A DNA stretch of 9,477 nt from Eubacteriales bacterium (GCA_025361685.1 JANYKE010000057.1:1-9477), one strand, 5' to 3'. Numbered from the stretch's first letter, positions 1 to 7,867 are shown. Program-made: numbers and translations. The notes: generated by a model from the letters alone, not told the origin.

Positions 1-3000
1 TGAAGGTGTATATGCATTTATTGCAATAACATTTCTGTATTCTTCTGCCGGCTTATCTGTATTAATAATTATTCTTGCAGCAATTGTTTCTCCGCACTTA
101 TATTCATTCTTAATATCAACTTCAATCACATTTACCTTGTATGCCAAAATTGAATATAGTCTGCTATCTCCCTTTTCAATTTCCGTGCTCAATACATCAG
201 TGTAGCCAATGTATTTTTTTGCTCTTACATCATATATGTGCGCAATTTCAGAAAATCTTATGTTGAACAATTTTCCTTCTATGTGTGTGTCGCCTTCAAC
301 ACCATACGATACTCCGTCTCCGCCAGTTACTGTTTTGCCTCCCAAGCCTCTTTGAAAACCAACGTATTTTGCAGAACCGTCACTATAGTAAATGGTCTCA
401 ACTCCGAACGGTCTATTTCCCTCAGAGTCTTCAATTGCAGCAAACTGTTCTATTTTTGCTGCCCCCATTACTGCTTTAATTATTTCCATAGTGCTCTTGC
501 CGCTTCCATCTGATCTTACATTTGGATATCCTGATAGAGAAAAATTTAAATATACCGCTTTTCCTTTTTCATAATCATTAAATGAAACAAGTGGCACTTT
601 GTAAGTAAATCCGTCTACAAATGCCGCCTTTGCGGTTGTCGTTCTTGTTGGAAATTCTGTATATTTTATTGTTGGCATTATGCAGGTGTTGTCAAAAGCT
701 TCAAAATCTTTAGTTGCCTCAAACTCATCCCCTAAGGCGACCTCCCATGTAATATTCATTAAGCGCTTAATTCCAAGAACATCATCAATAGATCCATCCT
801 TGAAAAGTTTGTTATGTTCATCCATTATTCCGGTCTGATAATCAGCAATCAGAAATCCACCGTCTGCAACAAATTGCCTGATATTTTCAGTTTCCTTTGA
901 ACTTAAAGAAATAGAATACGGCAAAACAAAAACTTTATATCCTTTATTCTTTAATTCACCCTCTTCAACTTGTCGGCTGTCAATGAAATTGTACTGATAT
1001 CCAAGATCCTCAAGCACGTTCATCCAACCCATTCTGTTGTCTGTAAATTCACCGAATTTATTTCGGGTACTGACACCATTTATTGAAGTGACTGAATAAT
1101 GAATTCCAATATTCAGGGCATCCCGCCTTGCAGCATAGAGAAGCATCTTGCCAATTCCTTCACGCCTTATTTCTCTGAAAACTTTTCCAAGATCTTTGCC
1201 ACATCCTGAAAATGTAAAATCGGGATTCATGCAAGCGTATTCCCAGAAAATATTTGCCATTGTTCCCTCATGGAATAAAACCTGCCAAGCTTTTTCCAAA
1301 ATATACTTGTATCTTTGTCCATAACCAAACCAAACTCCAACATTTGTCCCTGGTCTTTTAAAGGATCTGTGTATCTCAAGCTGCCCTCCGGAAACATATG
1401 AGCGGAATGACGAAATGTATTCGTGAATGGAATAGTAATCATATCCCGAATATGGCGTCGTTACCTGGGTTCCGGATACGCTTAACTTTGCATCCTTATC
1501 ATATTGATCTACAAGTTCCTTTATTATTCTGTATCCCTTAGTCACAGTATTATACATGAATCTTTTATGATCTCCCCACGAAGCAAATTCACCTCGCGAC
1601 TTGGCTTCGTATAAAGTATCCGGCACAATCTCTTCCCATGTTGAAAATTTTCTTGACCAGCTTTCATTAAGTGCTTCGAGATTTTCGTACTCGGTTTGAA
1701 GCCATTTTCGCATGTCTCTCATACAGTGTTCACAGAAACAAAGGTCCAGTTCATCACTATAACATGTCAACGATCCCTCATCATTAACTCCATAAGTAAT
1801 AGGTTTGTATTTAACATTATCCGGTACAATCTCCGAAATGTTTTTGGTGTTTATTTCATAAAACTCAGGCGAATTCATGCATAGCTTTCTTTTTAAAAAA
1901 GATTTGTCTCCGGATGTAAAATAGTTTTCCTTCATTGCAACATATTCTTCTCTTTGATACCAGCTAATGCTAAATCCCTTCGTGTTCGTCTTTGTCTGCA
2001 CTTTATTATCCCCATAATACAAAGCTGTTGATCCCATCTCAATAAGACGCTCTCTTTCAAGTGCAAGAAAGTCGCCAAAGCCCCTGTTTTGAGGTGCAAT
2101 AAATACTTCAAAATCGTTAATGTTTCTATCCTCGATTGCAATAATTATATCCGAAGAAACAAGCCTTTTGACAACATGTCCGTTTATTTTAAGATCGGCA
2201 TGAACGAAAACCTTGATTGACTTGCCATTCGTGACCTTTAAGTTACAATTTACTTTTTTAGATATTGGCGTTTCCTTAATAATCCTTCTTCCTTTTGTAT
2301 CTGTAAGTAATGGGAGTTTATCAATTTCTTCTGCTTTAATTGCAGACTTTTCTTCATCTGATGCAGCAACAAAAAGATCAACGGATTCATTGTACCGATC
2401 AAGAATTCTGTCAAAAGCATCAATCAGTGAAATTTCAACAGATGCTTCAGGCAAACCCAGAAAAGCCATCGCTTCCTGTCTGTAATCTTCATACTCTGTT
2501 CCACGAGCCTCGCATTCTTCTGGATTTGCAAACTTTCGTTCCCGCAAATTCTGATAGCTTCGTGTGTCTTTTGGAGCATTGTGCATTTTTGACTTCTCAA
2601 TTTCCGGATTTGCATTTGGATCCGAAGGGCCGGCCATTGGATTTGGTTTCTTAATTGTTGCCTGATCAAAATATGCGATAGCACATTTATTCCAATCAAC
2701 ATTTAGCAACACTCCAATTTTCTCATCCTTATGAGTCTCTGTTTTGTCAGTAGTCAGTTCAGATATATCTGCTTTGGTCGGAATATCAACTACCCTTGTA
2801 TACCAATCACATGTCCTACCCTCAGACACCAGTTTGAAGTTAACGGCGTATTTTCCTCCGTACCCTATAAACTCAGGCAATTTAATTCTTGCTACTCCAT
2901 CAAGAATTCCTCTGTCATAATCGTCAGCATCATTCAAAGCATAAATATCAACGACATCCTCCTCTTCACGAAAATCTCTGAGAAAACTGCCGGTTTGCCC

Positions 3001-4050
3001 GCCTGAAAATACAACATTGTCATACATATCAAGAATTGTATATTCGATGTCAAGATTGTAGTCATTATTTCCTTTGTCAATAATAATCTTAAGATCAGTT
3101 CCGGTTCGACTGTTGTTCAAAACGTAAGCATCACTAATTGCACAGCACTTTTCAGCTTTTCCTGACGCCCAAAGCATTGCTCTATTCATAAATGAATAAA
3201 AATACTCAAGATAGTTGTATGTCGTGGAATAAAATGCACCGTGCCAGTTGCTTGTGAGTGAATCGTCACAGTCATCCCAACCAAGAAACTCATTATGCAT
3301 CGGCAAAATATCTCTGGCATAATATGCAACAGTTACAACTCGACCCTTGCCGTATTCTTTAACTGCCACAATCGGATCCCCTGATTCTGATTTAACAATT
3401 ACAGTTGCATCCGATGTTGCTTCATATGGAAAATATCCGAGTTCGCCAAATGGTATCAATTCAAAAGGAATCCCGCGAGTAATATAATGTTCTTCAGGAA
3501 TCCATTCGCCAATCTTCAAATTGTCAAGTATTGGATTCTTTTTTTCTGTATCTATGCTTCCGACACTAAATTTCGGCTTTAGCGGTGAAAGTAAATCCAG
3601 TTCTTCGACATCTTCAAATGCTTCGCCATTAAAAGGTGCAATCAGGATTAGTCCCGCTCCGTTTTTAACTCTCTCCAAAATGGCTTTTCGTGCGGCAGAT
3701 GAAAAAAATCCCCAGCCCATACAGCCCGGAATAACCATTACATCATAGTGATCGTCGCAAGTCACTGCTTCTTCAATGTTTTTGTGAGGAAGATCGAAAT
3801 TACCTATTCCGCCGCGCTGTGCATAAAAGTCACCTGTACCCCACTCGTTAAGTGCAGAAATTCTGTCAAAGGTCGTGGTCTGGTGGTCAACGTCTGCACG
3901 AACAACAAATTCTGAAATTTCTCTGCCAAACTTTATGCTTGGAATAAACAGTGTTTTCATGGAGCCGGCAATAAAATCCGTACCCCATTCCTGATAACTT
4001 TTGGGTTTTATTTCAGTTGAAACAAACACATCTTTTTCAAATCTTCTCAA
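1..4050 (-). CDS. Giant GH42-like glycoside hydrolase (beta-galactosidase-type, trimerization-domain family), 3' end outside window
   Basis: The reverse strand reads 1350 codons without a stop from TTG at 4050 to the window edge, so the C-terminus is missing. No signal peptide or membrane segment is seen, suggesting a cytoplasmic enzyme. Modules by eye: residues about 40-295, a glutamine-amidotransferase-like fold (YDVMVIPGC at 102-110) with no nucleophile Cys at the usual elbow; about 300-430, beta-rich; about 445-1000, a divergent GH42-type barrel interrupted by a charged insert at about 466-577; about 1020-1100, a GH42 trimerization-like module (KVFVLP from 1039, then a GGFLIADY strand); then beta-sandwich segments. 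The barrel has NDEG (756-759), making E758 the likely acid/base, and CFCEHC (771-776), matching the GH42 zinc-binding CxCxxC. The nucleophile is uncertain (E937 in FWEY, or E892). Usual GH42 enzymes are about 650-700 residues. Family membership is fairly sure; the substrate is unknown and beta-galactosidase activity is not shown. It lies 16 bases after serA. Confidence 0.85.
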   Translation of the reverse strand, partial: MRRFEKDVFVSTEIKPKSYQEWGTDFIAGSMKTLFIPSIKFGREISEFVVRADVDHQTTTFDRISALNEWGTGDFYAQRGGIGNFDLPHKNIEEAVTCDDHYDVMVIPGCMGWGFFSSAARKAILERVKNGAGLILIAPFNGEAFEDVEELDLLSPLKPKFSVGSIDTEKKNPILDNLKIGEWIPEEHYITRGIPFELIPFGELGYFPYEATSDATVIVKSESGDPIVAVKEYGKGRVVTVAYYARDILPMHNEFLGWDDCDDSLTSNWHGAFYSTTYNYLEYFYSFMNRAMLWASGKAEKCCAISDAYVLNNSRTGTDLKIIIDKGNNDYNLDIEYTILDMYDNVVFSGGQTGSFLRDFREEEDVVDIYALNDADDYDRGILDGVARIKLPEFIGYGGKYAVNFKLVSEGRTCDWYTRVVDIPTKADISELTTDKTETHKDEKIGVLLNVDWNKCAIAYFDQATIKKPNPMAGPSDPNANPEIEKSKMHNAPKDTRSYQNLRERKFANPEECEARGTEYEDYRQEAMAFLGLPEASVEISLIDAFDRILDRYNESVDLFVAASDEEKSAIKAEEIDKLPLLTDTKGRRIIKETPISKKVNCNLKVTNGKSIKVFVHADLKINGHVVKRLVSSDIIIAIEDRNINDFEVFIAPQNRGFGDFLALERERLIEMGSTALYYGDNKVQTKTNTKGFSISWYQREEYVAMKENYFTSGDKSFLKRKLCMNSPEFYEINTKNISEIVPDNVKYKPITYGVNDEGSLTCYSDELDLCFCEHCMRDMRKWLQTEYENLEALNESWSRKFSTWEEIVPDTLYEAKSRGEFASWGDHKRFMYNTVTKGYRIIKELVDQYDKDAKLSVSGTQVTTPYSGYDYYSIHEYISSFRSYVSGGQLEIHRSFKRPGTNVGVWFGYGQRYKYILEKAWQVLFHEGTMANIFWEYACMNPDFTFSGCGKDLGKVFREIRREGIGKMLLYAARRDALNIGIHYSVTSINGVSTRNKFGEFTDNRMGWMNVLEDLGYQYNFIDSRQVEEGELKNKGYKVFVLPYSISLSSKETENIRQFVADGGFLIADYQTGIMDEHNKLFKDGSIDDVLGIKRLMNITWEVALGDEFEATKDFEAFDNTCIMPTIKYTEFPTRTTTAKAAFVDGFTYKVPLVSFNDYEKGKAVYLNFSLSGYPNVRSDGSGKSTMEIIKAVMGAAKIEQFAAIEDSEGNRPFGVETIYYSDGSAKYVGFQRGLGGKTVTGGDGVSYGVEGDTHIEGKLFNIRFSEIAHIYDVRAKKYIGYTDVLSTEIEKGDSRLYSILAYKVNVIEVDIKNEYKCGETIAARIIINTDKPAEEYRNVIAINAYTPS

Positions 4051-4057
4051 AACAATA

Positions 4058-4062
4058 CCTCC
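4058..4062 (-). promoter_or_regulatory. Shine-Dalgarno site deciding a TTG start
   Basis: The minus strand reads GGAGG at 4062-4058, then 7 bases, then TTG at 4050-4048. There is no in-frame ATG or GTG between the serA stop and this TTG. The first in-frame ATG is codon 31 (3958-3960), with no comparable site in front of it. The TTG is therefore the best start of the giant hydrolase. Confidence 0.8.
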
Positions 4063-4066
4063 GTGA

Positions 4067-5674
4067 TTAGTTAAACTCAAGCATACTCACTTGTTGTACG
4101 CCATCGATTTTGCCCAGTTCGTCAAGGATCTCTTTGCCAACATGCTTGTCAACGCTGATAAATCCTACCGCTTTGCCCTCGGAATTTTTATTGCTGCTCC
4201 ACTGCATTGCAGTAATATTTATCTGCCCTTTGCCCATTATTGTACCTATCTGTCCGATCATGCCCGGTTTGTCTAAATTTTGCATAGCAAGCATGTACTG
4301 TGATGGTTCAAAGTTTAATTTGTATCCAAAGAAATCAACGATGCGGATTTCACCATTTGCAAAAACCGTGCCGGAAAGTTCGAGGACCCTATCCTTTGTA
4401 TGGAATTTAAGTGTAATCATATTATTGTACTTATCAAGCAGATTCGTTTTGGCCTCGGCAAGCTCTATTCCCATTCCTTTTGCGAACATTTCCACATTGA
4501 CATAATTGACATTTCCATCTGTAATCTGATTAATCAAACCCATGAGGGCCGACAGGGAAACTACTTTTGTATCCTTTTCTGTGATTTCTCCGCTGTAAAT
4601 TACTTCAAGTTTATTTACAGTACCGCACTCGGCTTGATAATAAATTCCGCCGAGAATTTGTGCGAGGTCAATGAACGGTTTCAGCTCATTGATGTTTGAA
4701 CCTTTAAGATTTGGCATGTTAACCGCAGGAACCATTTCTCCGTTGAGCCCATCCAAAACTATTTTGGCGATTGCAACTCCGACGTTGTAGCTTGCTTCTT
4801 TTGTTGCTGCTCCGAGGTGAGGTGTGTAGACAACATTGTCCAAGGTCAAGAGCGGATTTTCATAATCCTGATCTTCAGGGTCTTTGTTAAAATTGGGTTC
4901 GTTTGCCAAAACATCAAGTGCCGCGCCGGCGACATGTCCGGAAACAATTGCATTGTAGAGTGCTGCCTCGTCAATGAGTCCTCCTCGGGCACAGTTAATT
5001 ATGCGAACACCTTTTTTGCATTTTGCGAGTTCTTTTTCGCCGATGATTCCACCGCCGGAAATTTTTGGCGTATGAATTGTTACGAAGTCACACTGTGGCA
5101 GCATCTCATCAATCGTTTCACATTTCGTTACGCCGTCTTGTTCAAACTTGTCATCATTAACAAATGGGTCGTATGCCAGAACTTTCATGTTCGAGCCTTT
5201 TAACTTTGAAGCGACAATACCGCCGATTCTTCCGTAGCCGATTATGCCAACCGTTTTTCCGTCGAGCTCGACTCCGCTAAAGGTGCTCCTCCTGAAGTCT
5301 TTGTTTTTACCGCAGTGATATGCTTGTGGAATATTTCTGCTGAGCGCGTAAGCATGTGCAACGGCCAGTTCTGCCGCAGCCATGATATTGCTTTCAGGTG
5401 TGTTGACAACCATGATACCTTTTTTTGTGCAAGCGGGTACATCGATGTTGTCGATTCCGTTTCCGGCTCTTCCAACAATTTTAAGATTGATACCCTTTTC
5501 AATAACTTCTGCCGTAACCTTTGTTGCACTGCGGACGATTATCGCATCGTATCCGCCGATTACCTCAAGAAGTTCTTCCGGTGACATTCCTATTTTTATA
5601 TCAATTTCAAATCCGCTTTCATTTAATAGTTTAAGACCATCATCATTTATTTTTTCTGCAACTAAAATTTTCAT
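4067..5674 (-). CDS. serA: D-3-phosphoglycerate dehydrogenase (long form with ACT domain)
   Basis: Cytoplasmic NAD-dependent enzyme oxidising 3-phosphoglycerate to 3-phosphohydroxypyruvate, the first step of serine biosynthesis. The 535-residue length matches the long bacterial form. The N-terminal substrate-binding part (about 1-98 and 290-320) flanks the NAD domain, whose Rossmann motif is GYGRIG at 146-151. The catalytic triad of the D-2-hydroxyacid dehydrogenase family is visible: R230 in CARGG, E259 in DVLANEP and H286 in TPHLG. Residues about 325-455 form the intervening (ASB-type) domain, and about 459-535 is an ACT domain (NLDKPGMIG), the usual site of serine feedback control, so serine inhibition is likely but not shown. 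The motif GRAGNGIDN at 68-76 has Asn where GRAGVGVDN is usual. AAAGGAG lies 6 bases before the ATG. The gene starts 35 bases after the aminotransferase and is probably cotranscribed with it. Confidence 0.97.
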   Translation of the reverse strand: MKILVAEKINDDGLKLLNESGFEIDIKIGMSPEELLEVIGGYDAIIVRSATKVTAEVIEKGINLKIVGRAGNGIDNIDVPACTKKGIMVVNTPESNIMAAAELAVAHAYALSRNIPQAYHCGKNKDFRRSTFSGVELDGKTVGIIGYGRIGGIVASKLKGSNMKVLAYDPFVNDDKFEQDGVTKCETIDEMLPQCDFVTIHTPKISGGGIIGEKELAKCKKGVRIINCARGGLIDEAALYNAIVSGHVAGAALDVLANEPNFNKDPEDQDYENPLLTLDNVVYTPHLGAATKEASYNVGVAIAKIVLDGLNGEMVPAVNMPNLKGSNINELKPFIDLAQILGGIYYQAECGTVNKLEVIYSGEITEKDTKVVSLSALMGLINQITDGNVNYVNVEMFAKGMGIELAEAKTNLLDKYNNMITLKFHTKDRVLELSGTVFANGEIRIVDFFGYKLNFEPSQYMLAMQNLDKPGMIGQIGTIMGKGQINITAMQWSSNKNSEGKAVGFISVDKHVGKEILDELGKIDGVQQVSMLEFN

Positions 5675-5709
5675 ATATTTCTCCTTTTATATGCAAATGC
5701 AATATTTTT

Positions 5710-6861
5710 TTAACCTAAAGATTTTTGAAGTGCGGCAAGTGAAGAACCAAGTTCAACCGGATAGCCGTTTTCTCTGAGTGAGAGTTCGAGTGCCATAAAG
5801 CCTCTTGCTAAGTCAAATCTGTCTGCGTATCCGCAGTGTCCGATTCTAAATATTTTGCCCTTGAGATGTTTTTGGCCGCCGGCAACAATAACGTCATATT
5901 TCTCGTTCATTGTTTTGATGACCTTGCCGATTTCAATTCCTTCGGGTGCTTTAACAGGTGTGATAATGTTTGATGAATTTACCTGTGCGCAAAGCAATTC
6001 GAGTCCCAACGCTGCGACGCCTGCTTGTGCTGCGAGTGCAAGTGATGCGTGACGTGCAAAAACATTTTCAAATCCTTCATCCTTCATTAATTTTAAAGCT
6101 TCGGCCTGGCCGAGCATAAGCGAAACCGGCGGAGTGAAAGGCGGATTTTCTCCCTGACCTAAAAATCCTTTACGATATTTTTTATAATCGAAATAAAATT
6201 TTGGCAAAGTTGATTTTTCACATGCCTCCCATGCCTTGTCACTGACGCTTGCGTATGCGAGTCCCGGCGGGCACATAAGACCCTTTTGTGATCCGGTTAC
6301 GACAACATCGATTCCCCATTCATCAGTTTTAATTTGGATGCCGCCCATTGAACTTATTGCATCGACAATAAATAATCTGTCTGTATCTTTAGTCAGTTTT
6401 CCGACTGCTTCTATGTCATTGGTTACGCCGGTTGAGGTTTCATTATGAGTCATAATGACTGCCTTGATTTCTTTGGTCGTGTCGGCGTCAAGTATTTCTT
6501 TTATTTTATTGACATCAGCGGCTTCGCCCCATTCAAATGCGAGTTTAACAACATCAAGTCCGTAGACGCTGCTTATCTCTGCAAATCTGTCTCCAAATGA
6601 ACCTATGCTCACTGCAAGAACTTTGTCGCCGGGGGAAAACATATTTACAATTGCGCTTTCCATAGCCCCTGTGCCGGATGATGCAAACATGAGAACCATA
6701 TTTTTTGTATCAAAAAGCTCCTTAAGATTTTCTTCCAATTGTTCGTACTCTGCAACAAATGCTGCTGTTCTGTGATGAATAATTTGAGCGCTCATCACCT
6801 TAAGTACACTTGGTGGAACCATTGTTGGTCCTGGTGTCATTAACAATTTTTCTCTTTTCAT
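5710..6861 (-). CDS. Class V PLP aminotransferase, alanine-glyoxylate/serine-pyruvate type; probable phosphoserine aminotransferase
   Basis: A 383-residue cytoplasmic PLP enzyme of fold type I. It opens with LLMTPGPT, the signature of the alanine-glyoxylate/serine-pyruvate branch of class V aminotransferases. Visible elements: SSGTGAMES (61-69), the phosphate-binding loop; D167 in VDAIS, which should hold the pyridine nitrogen; K193 in TGSQKG, the Schiff-base lysine; and R339 in FRIGHCG, the expected substrate carboxylate clamp. The sequence is not of the classical SerC type. However, in several bacteria (for example Thermotoga maritima, from memory) such an enzyme sits next to serA and is thought to make phosphoserine from phosphohydroxypyruvate and glutamate. 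The same arrangement here, 35 bases ahead of serA, supports that role. Alternatives are serine-pyruvate or alanine-glyoxylate transamination, which sequence alone cannot exclude. The start ATG is preceded by AAGGAG 9 bases away. Confidence 0.92.
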   Translation of the reverse strand: MKREKLLMTPGPTMVPPSVLKVMSAQIIHHRTAAFVAEYEQLEENLKELFDTKNMVLMFASSGTGAMESAIVNMFSPGDKVLAVSIGSFGDRFAEISSVYGLDVVKLAFEWGEAADVNKIKEILDADTTKEIKAVIMTHNETSTGVTNDIEAVGKLTKDTDRLFIVDAISSMGGIQIKTDEWGIDVVVTGSQKGLMCPPGLAYASVSDKAWEACEKSTLPKFYFDYKKYRKGFLGQGENPPFTPPVSLMLGQAEALKLMKDEGFENVFARHASLALAAQAGVAALGLELLCAQVNSSNIITPVKAPEGIEIGKVIKTMNEKYDVIVAGGQKHLKGKIFRIGHCGYADRFDLARGFMALELSLRENGYPVELGSSLAALQKSLG

Positions 6862-6893
6862 AATCCACGTCTCCTTTTTCTTTGTTTGAATAG

Positions 6894-6922
6894 ATTATAT
6901 TATATTCCACAAGTCAGCGCAA
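6894..6922 (-). promoter_or_regulatory. Probable sigma-70/SigA promoter of the aminotransferase-serA-hydrolase operon
   Basis: On the minus strand, TTGCGC (6922-6917) and a perfect TATAAT (6899-6894) are separated by exactly 17 bases. The predicted transcript start is about 6887, leaving a short leader of about 26 bases before the ATG at 6861, with no room for a T-box or riboswitch. A second overlapping TATAAT lies 5 bases upstream. The -35 matches consensus only in TTG. The site begins 3 bases after the tcdA stop codon. Confidence 0.6.
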
Positions 6923-6925
6923 GGC

Positions 6926-7606
6926 TTACCTAATCAAATCTTTTATCACTTCACCGGCGATAATCAAACCGGCAACAGAAGGGACAAATGGCACGCTCCC
7001 CGGCGGCTTGCATCGGACAGAGGGTTCTTCTTTTGAATATACAACTTTTAATTTTTTGATGCCGCGTGCTTTGAGTTCCTTTCGCATAACTTTTGCAAGC
7101 GGACATACAGAAGTTTTGTTGATATCGGAAACTTCAAATTTTGTTGGGTCAAGTTTGTTGCCTGTTCCCATGCTGCTTATAATTGGAATTTCTTTTTGTT
7201 CTGCCGCGACAACCAATCCGATTTTCCCGGTAACCGTATCAATCGCATCAACAATATAATCATAATCGTCTCTTATTAAGTCATCCGCATCAGTATCGGG
7301 CAAATAGAATCTTTGGTGTGTCTCGACAATGGCATTTGGATTTATGCTTAGTATTCGCTCCTTCATAACTTCGACCTTTGGCCGGCCAAGTGTCTGCTCC
7401 GTTGCAATGATCTGCCGGTTAAGATTGGATATGCTAACCACGTCTTTATCAACAAGCACAAGTTTTCCGATTCCAGCACGCACCAAAGCCTCAACCGCAA
7501 AAGATCCCACGCCGCCGATACCAAAAACCGCCACGCATTTGCCCGCGAGTTTCGTAACCGCTTCTTTGCCCAAAACTTTTTCTGTCCTTGTAAACATATT
7601 TTCCAT
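6926..7606 (-). CDS. tcdA: tRNA threonylcarbamoyladenosine dehydratase (E1/HesA/MoeB/ThiF-like)
   Basis: An ATP-dependent enzyme of the E1-like superfamily that cyclises the t6A modification at position 37 of ANN-decoding tRNAs to ct6A. With the start chosen here the protein has 226 residues, normal for the short Firmicute form. The nucleotide-binding loop GIGGVG is at 29-34, the acidic turn LVDKD at 51-55, NLNRQ at 61-65 and VDAID at 119-123. A segment TSVCPLAKVMRKELKARGI starts near 166, typical of this family. The frame stays open to an ATG at 7645, but GGAGAG at 7616-7621 lies 9 bases before the ATG at 7606. The family usually begins a few residues before FTRTE, and the proposed promoter would start transcription near 7641, so the shorter form is preferred. 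ThiF or MoeB is less likely because no sulfur-carrier genes are nearby. A promoter separates it from the downstream serine genes, and no terminator is seen. Confidence 0.93.
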   Translation of the reverse strand: MENMFTRTEKVLGKEAVTKLAGKCVAVFGIGGVGSFAVEALVRAGIGKLVLVDKDVVSISNLNRQIIATEQTLGRPKVEVMKERILSINPNAIVETHQRFYLPDTDADDLIRDDYDYIVDAIDTVTGKIGLVVAAEQKEIPIISSMGTGNKLDPTKFEVSDINKTSVCPLAKVMRKELKARGIKKLKVVYSKEEPSVRCKPPGSVPFVPSVAGLIIAGEVIKDLIR

Positions 7607-7647
7607 ATGTGTTGTCTCTCCTAACAAGAATTCTTTTGATTGCATTC

Positions 7648-7676
7648 AGTCTATCAAAAACCAAGCACAAATTCAA
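7648..7676 (-). promoter_or_regulatory. Probable promoter of tcdA
   Basis: The minus strand shows TTGAAT (7676-7671), a 17-base spacer and TAGACT (7653-7648), each matching the consensus hexamer at 4 of 6 positions. Transcription would start near 7641, downstream of the ATG at 7645, which agrees with translation starting at 7606. Confidence 0.45.
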
Positions 7677-7701
7677 ATTCTTTATTTTTTTGACTTGTTC
7701 A

Positions 7702-7717
7702 ACACGTTTTAACGCGT
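7702..7717. promoter_or_regulatory. Imperfect inverted repeat, possible operator
   Basis: ACACGTT and AACGCGT flank a TT centre, with 6 of 7 positions complementary. It lies about 25 bases upstream of the tcdA -35 box and resembles a dimeric regulator site. Chance occurrence is possible. Confidence 0.25.
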
Positions 7718-7805
7718 ATTAGTTTTCAGCATGGATGATGATACAATTTTTTTAAACTTCACAAGCGAGGTAATGTTTAGGAATGAATAAAAAAAGCGTA
7801 TTAAT

Positions 7806-7817
7806 TAACTTTAGTTA
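7806..7817. promoter_or_regulatory. Perfect 5-2-5 inverted repeat TAACT-TT-AGTTA
   Basis: TAACT (7806-7810) and AGTTA (7813-7817) are exact reverse complements around TT. It sits about 30 bases upstream of the sulfatase -35 region. In AT-rich DNA this could be chance. Confidence 0.2.
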
Positions 7818-7839
7818 TATTCTTTTTAATGACGCAACT

Positions 7840-7851
7840 GCCACAAGTGGC
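7840..7851. promoter_or_regulatory. Operator-like perfect inverted repeat at the sulfatase promoter
   Basis: GCCAC (7840-7844) and GTGGC (7847-7851) are perfect reverse complements around AA. The arms are GC-rich in a very AT-rich region and the right arm overlaps the position where a -35 box should lie (7848-7853). A protein bound here would compete with RNA polymerase or replace a weak -35, so it is a good candidate operator. No regulator gene is in the window. Confidence 0.5.
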
Positions 7852-7867
7852 GTGCATCAAAAAAAAC

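Noticed and set aside
102..110. Active glutamine amidotransferase, using residues YDVMVIPGC of the giant protein
   Set aside because: The Cys is right after the strand carrying PG, not at the nucleophile elbow, which here reads APFNGE without Cys. The numbers given here are residue numbers of the giant protein (window positions about 3721-3747).
238..3748. Many plus- and minus-strand frames of 60-104 codons across the left third
   Set aside because: All overlap the continuous 1350-codon minus-strand frame, which has recognisable domains throughout; they are shadows.
4091..5777. Plus-strand frames opposite serA, up to 131 codons
   Set aside because: They are antisense to a clear serA gene, lack ribosome binding sites and show no domain features.
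6862..6925. Intrinsic terminator between tcdA and the aminotransferase
   Set aside because: No stable stem followed by a T-run is present on the minus strand; the region is better explained as a promoter.
7731..7790. A 19-codon plus-strand frame from ATG in the tcdA-sulfatase gap
   Set aside because: It has no ribosome binding site, no promoter in front of it and no recognisable sequence.
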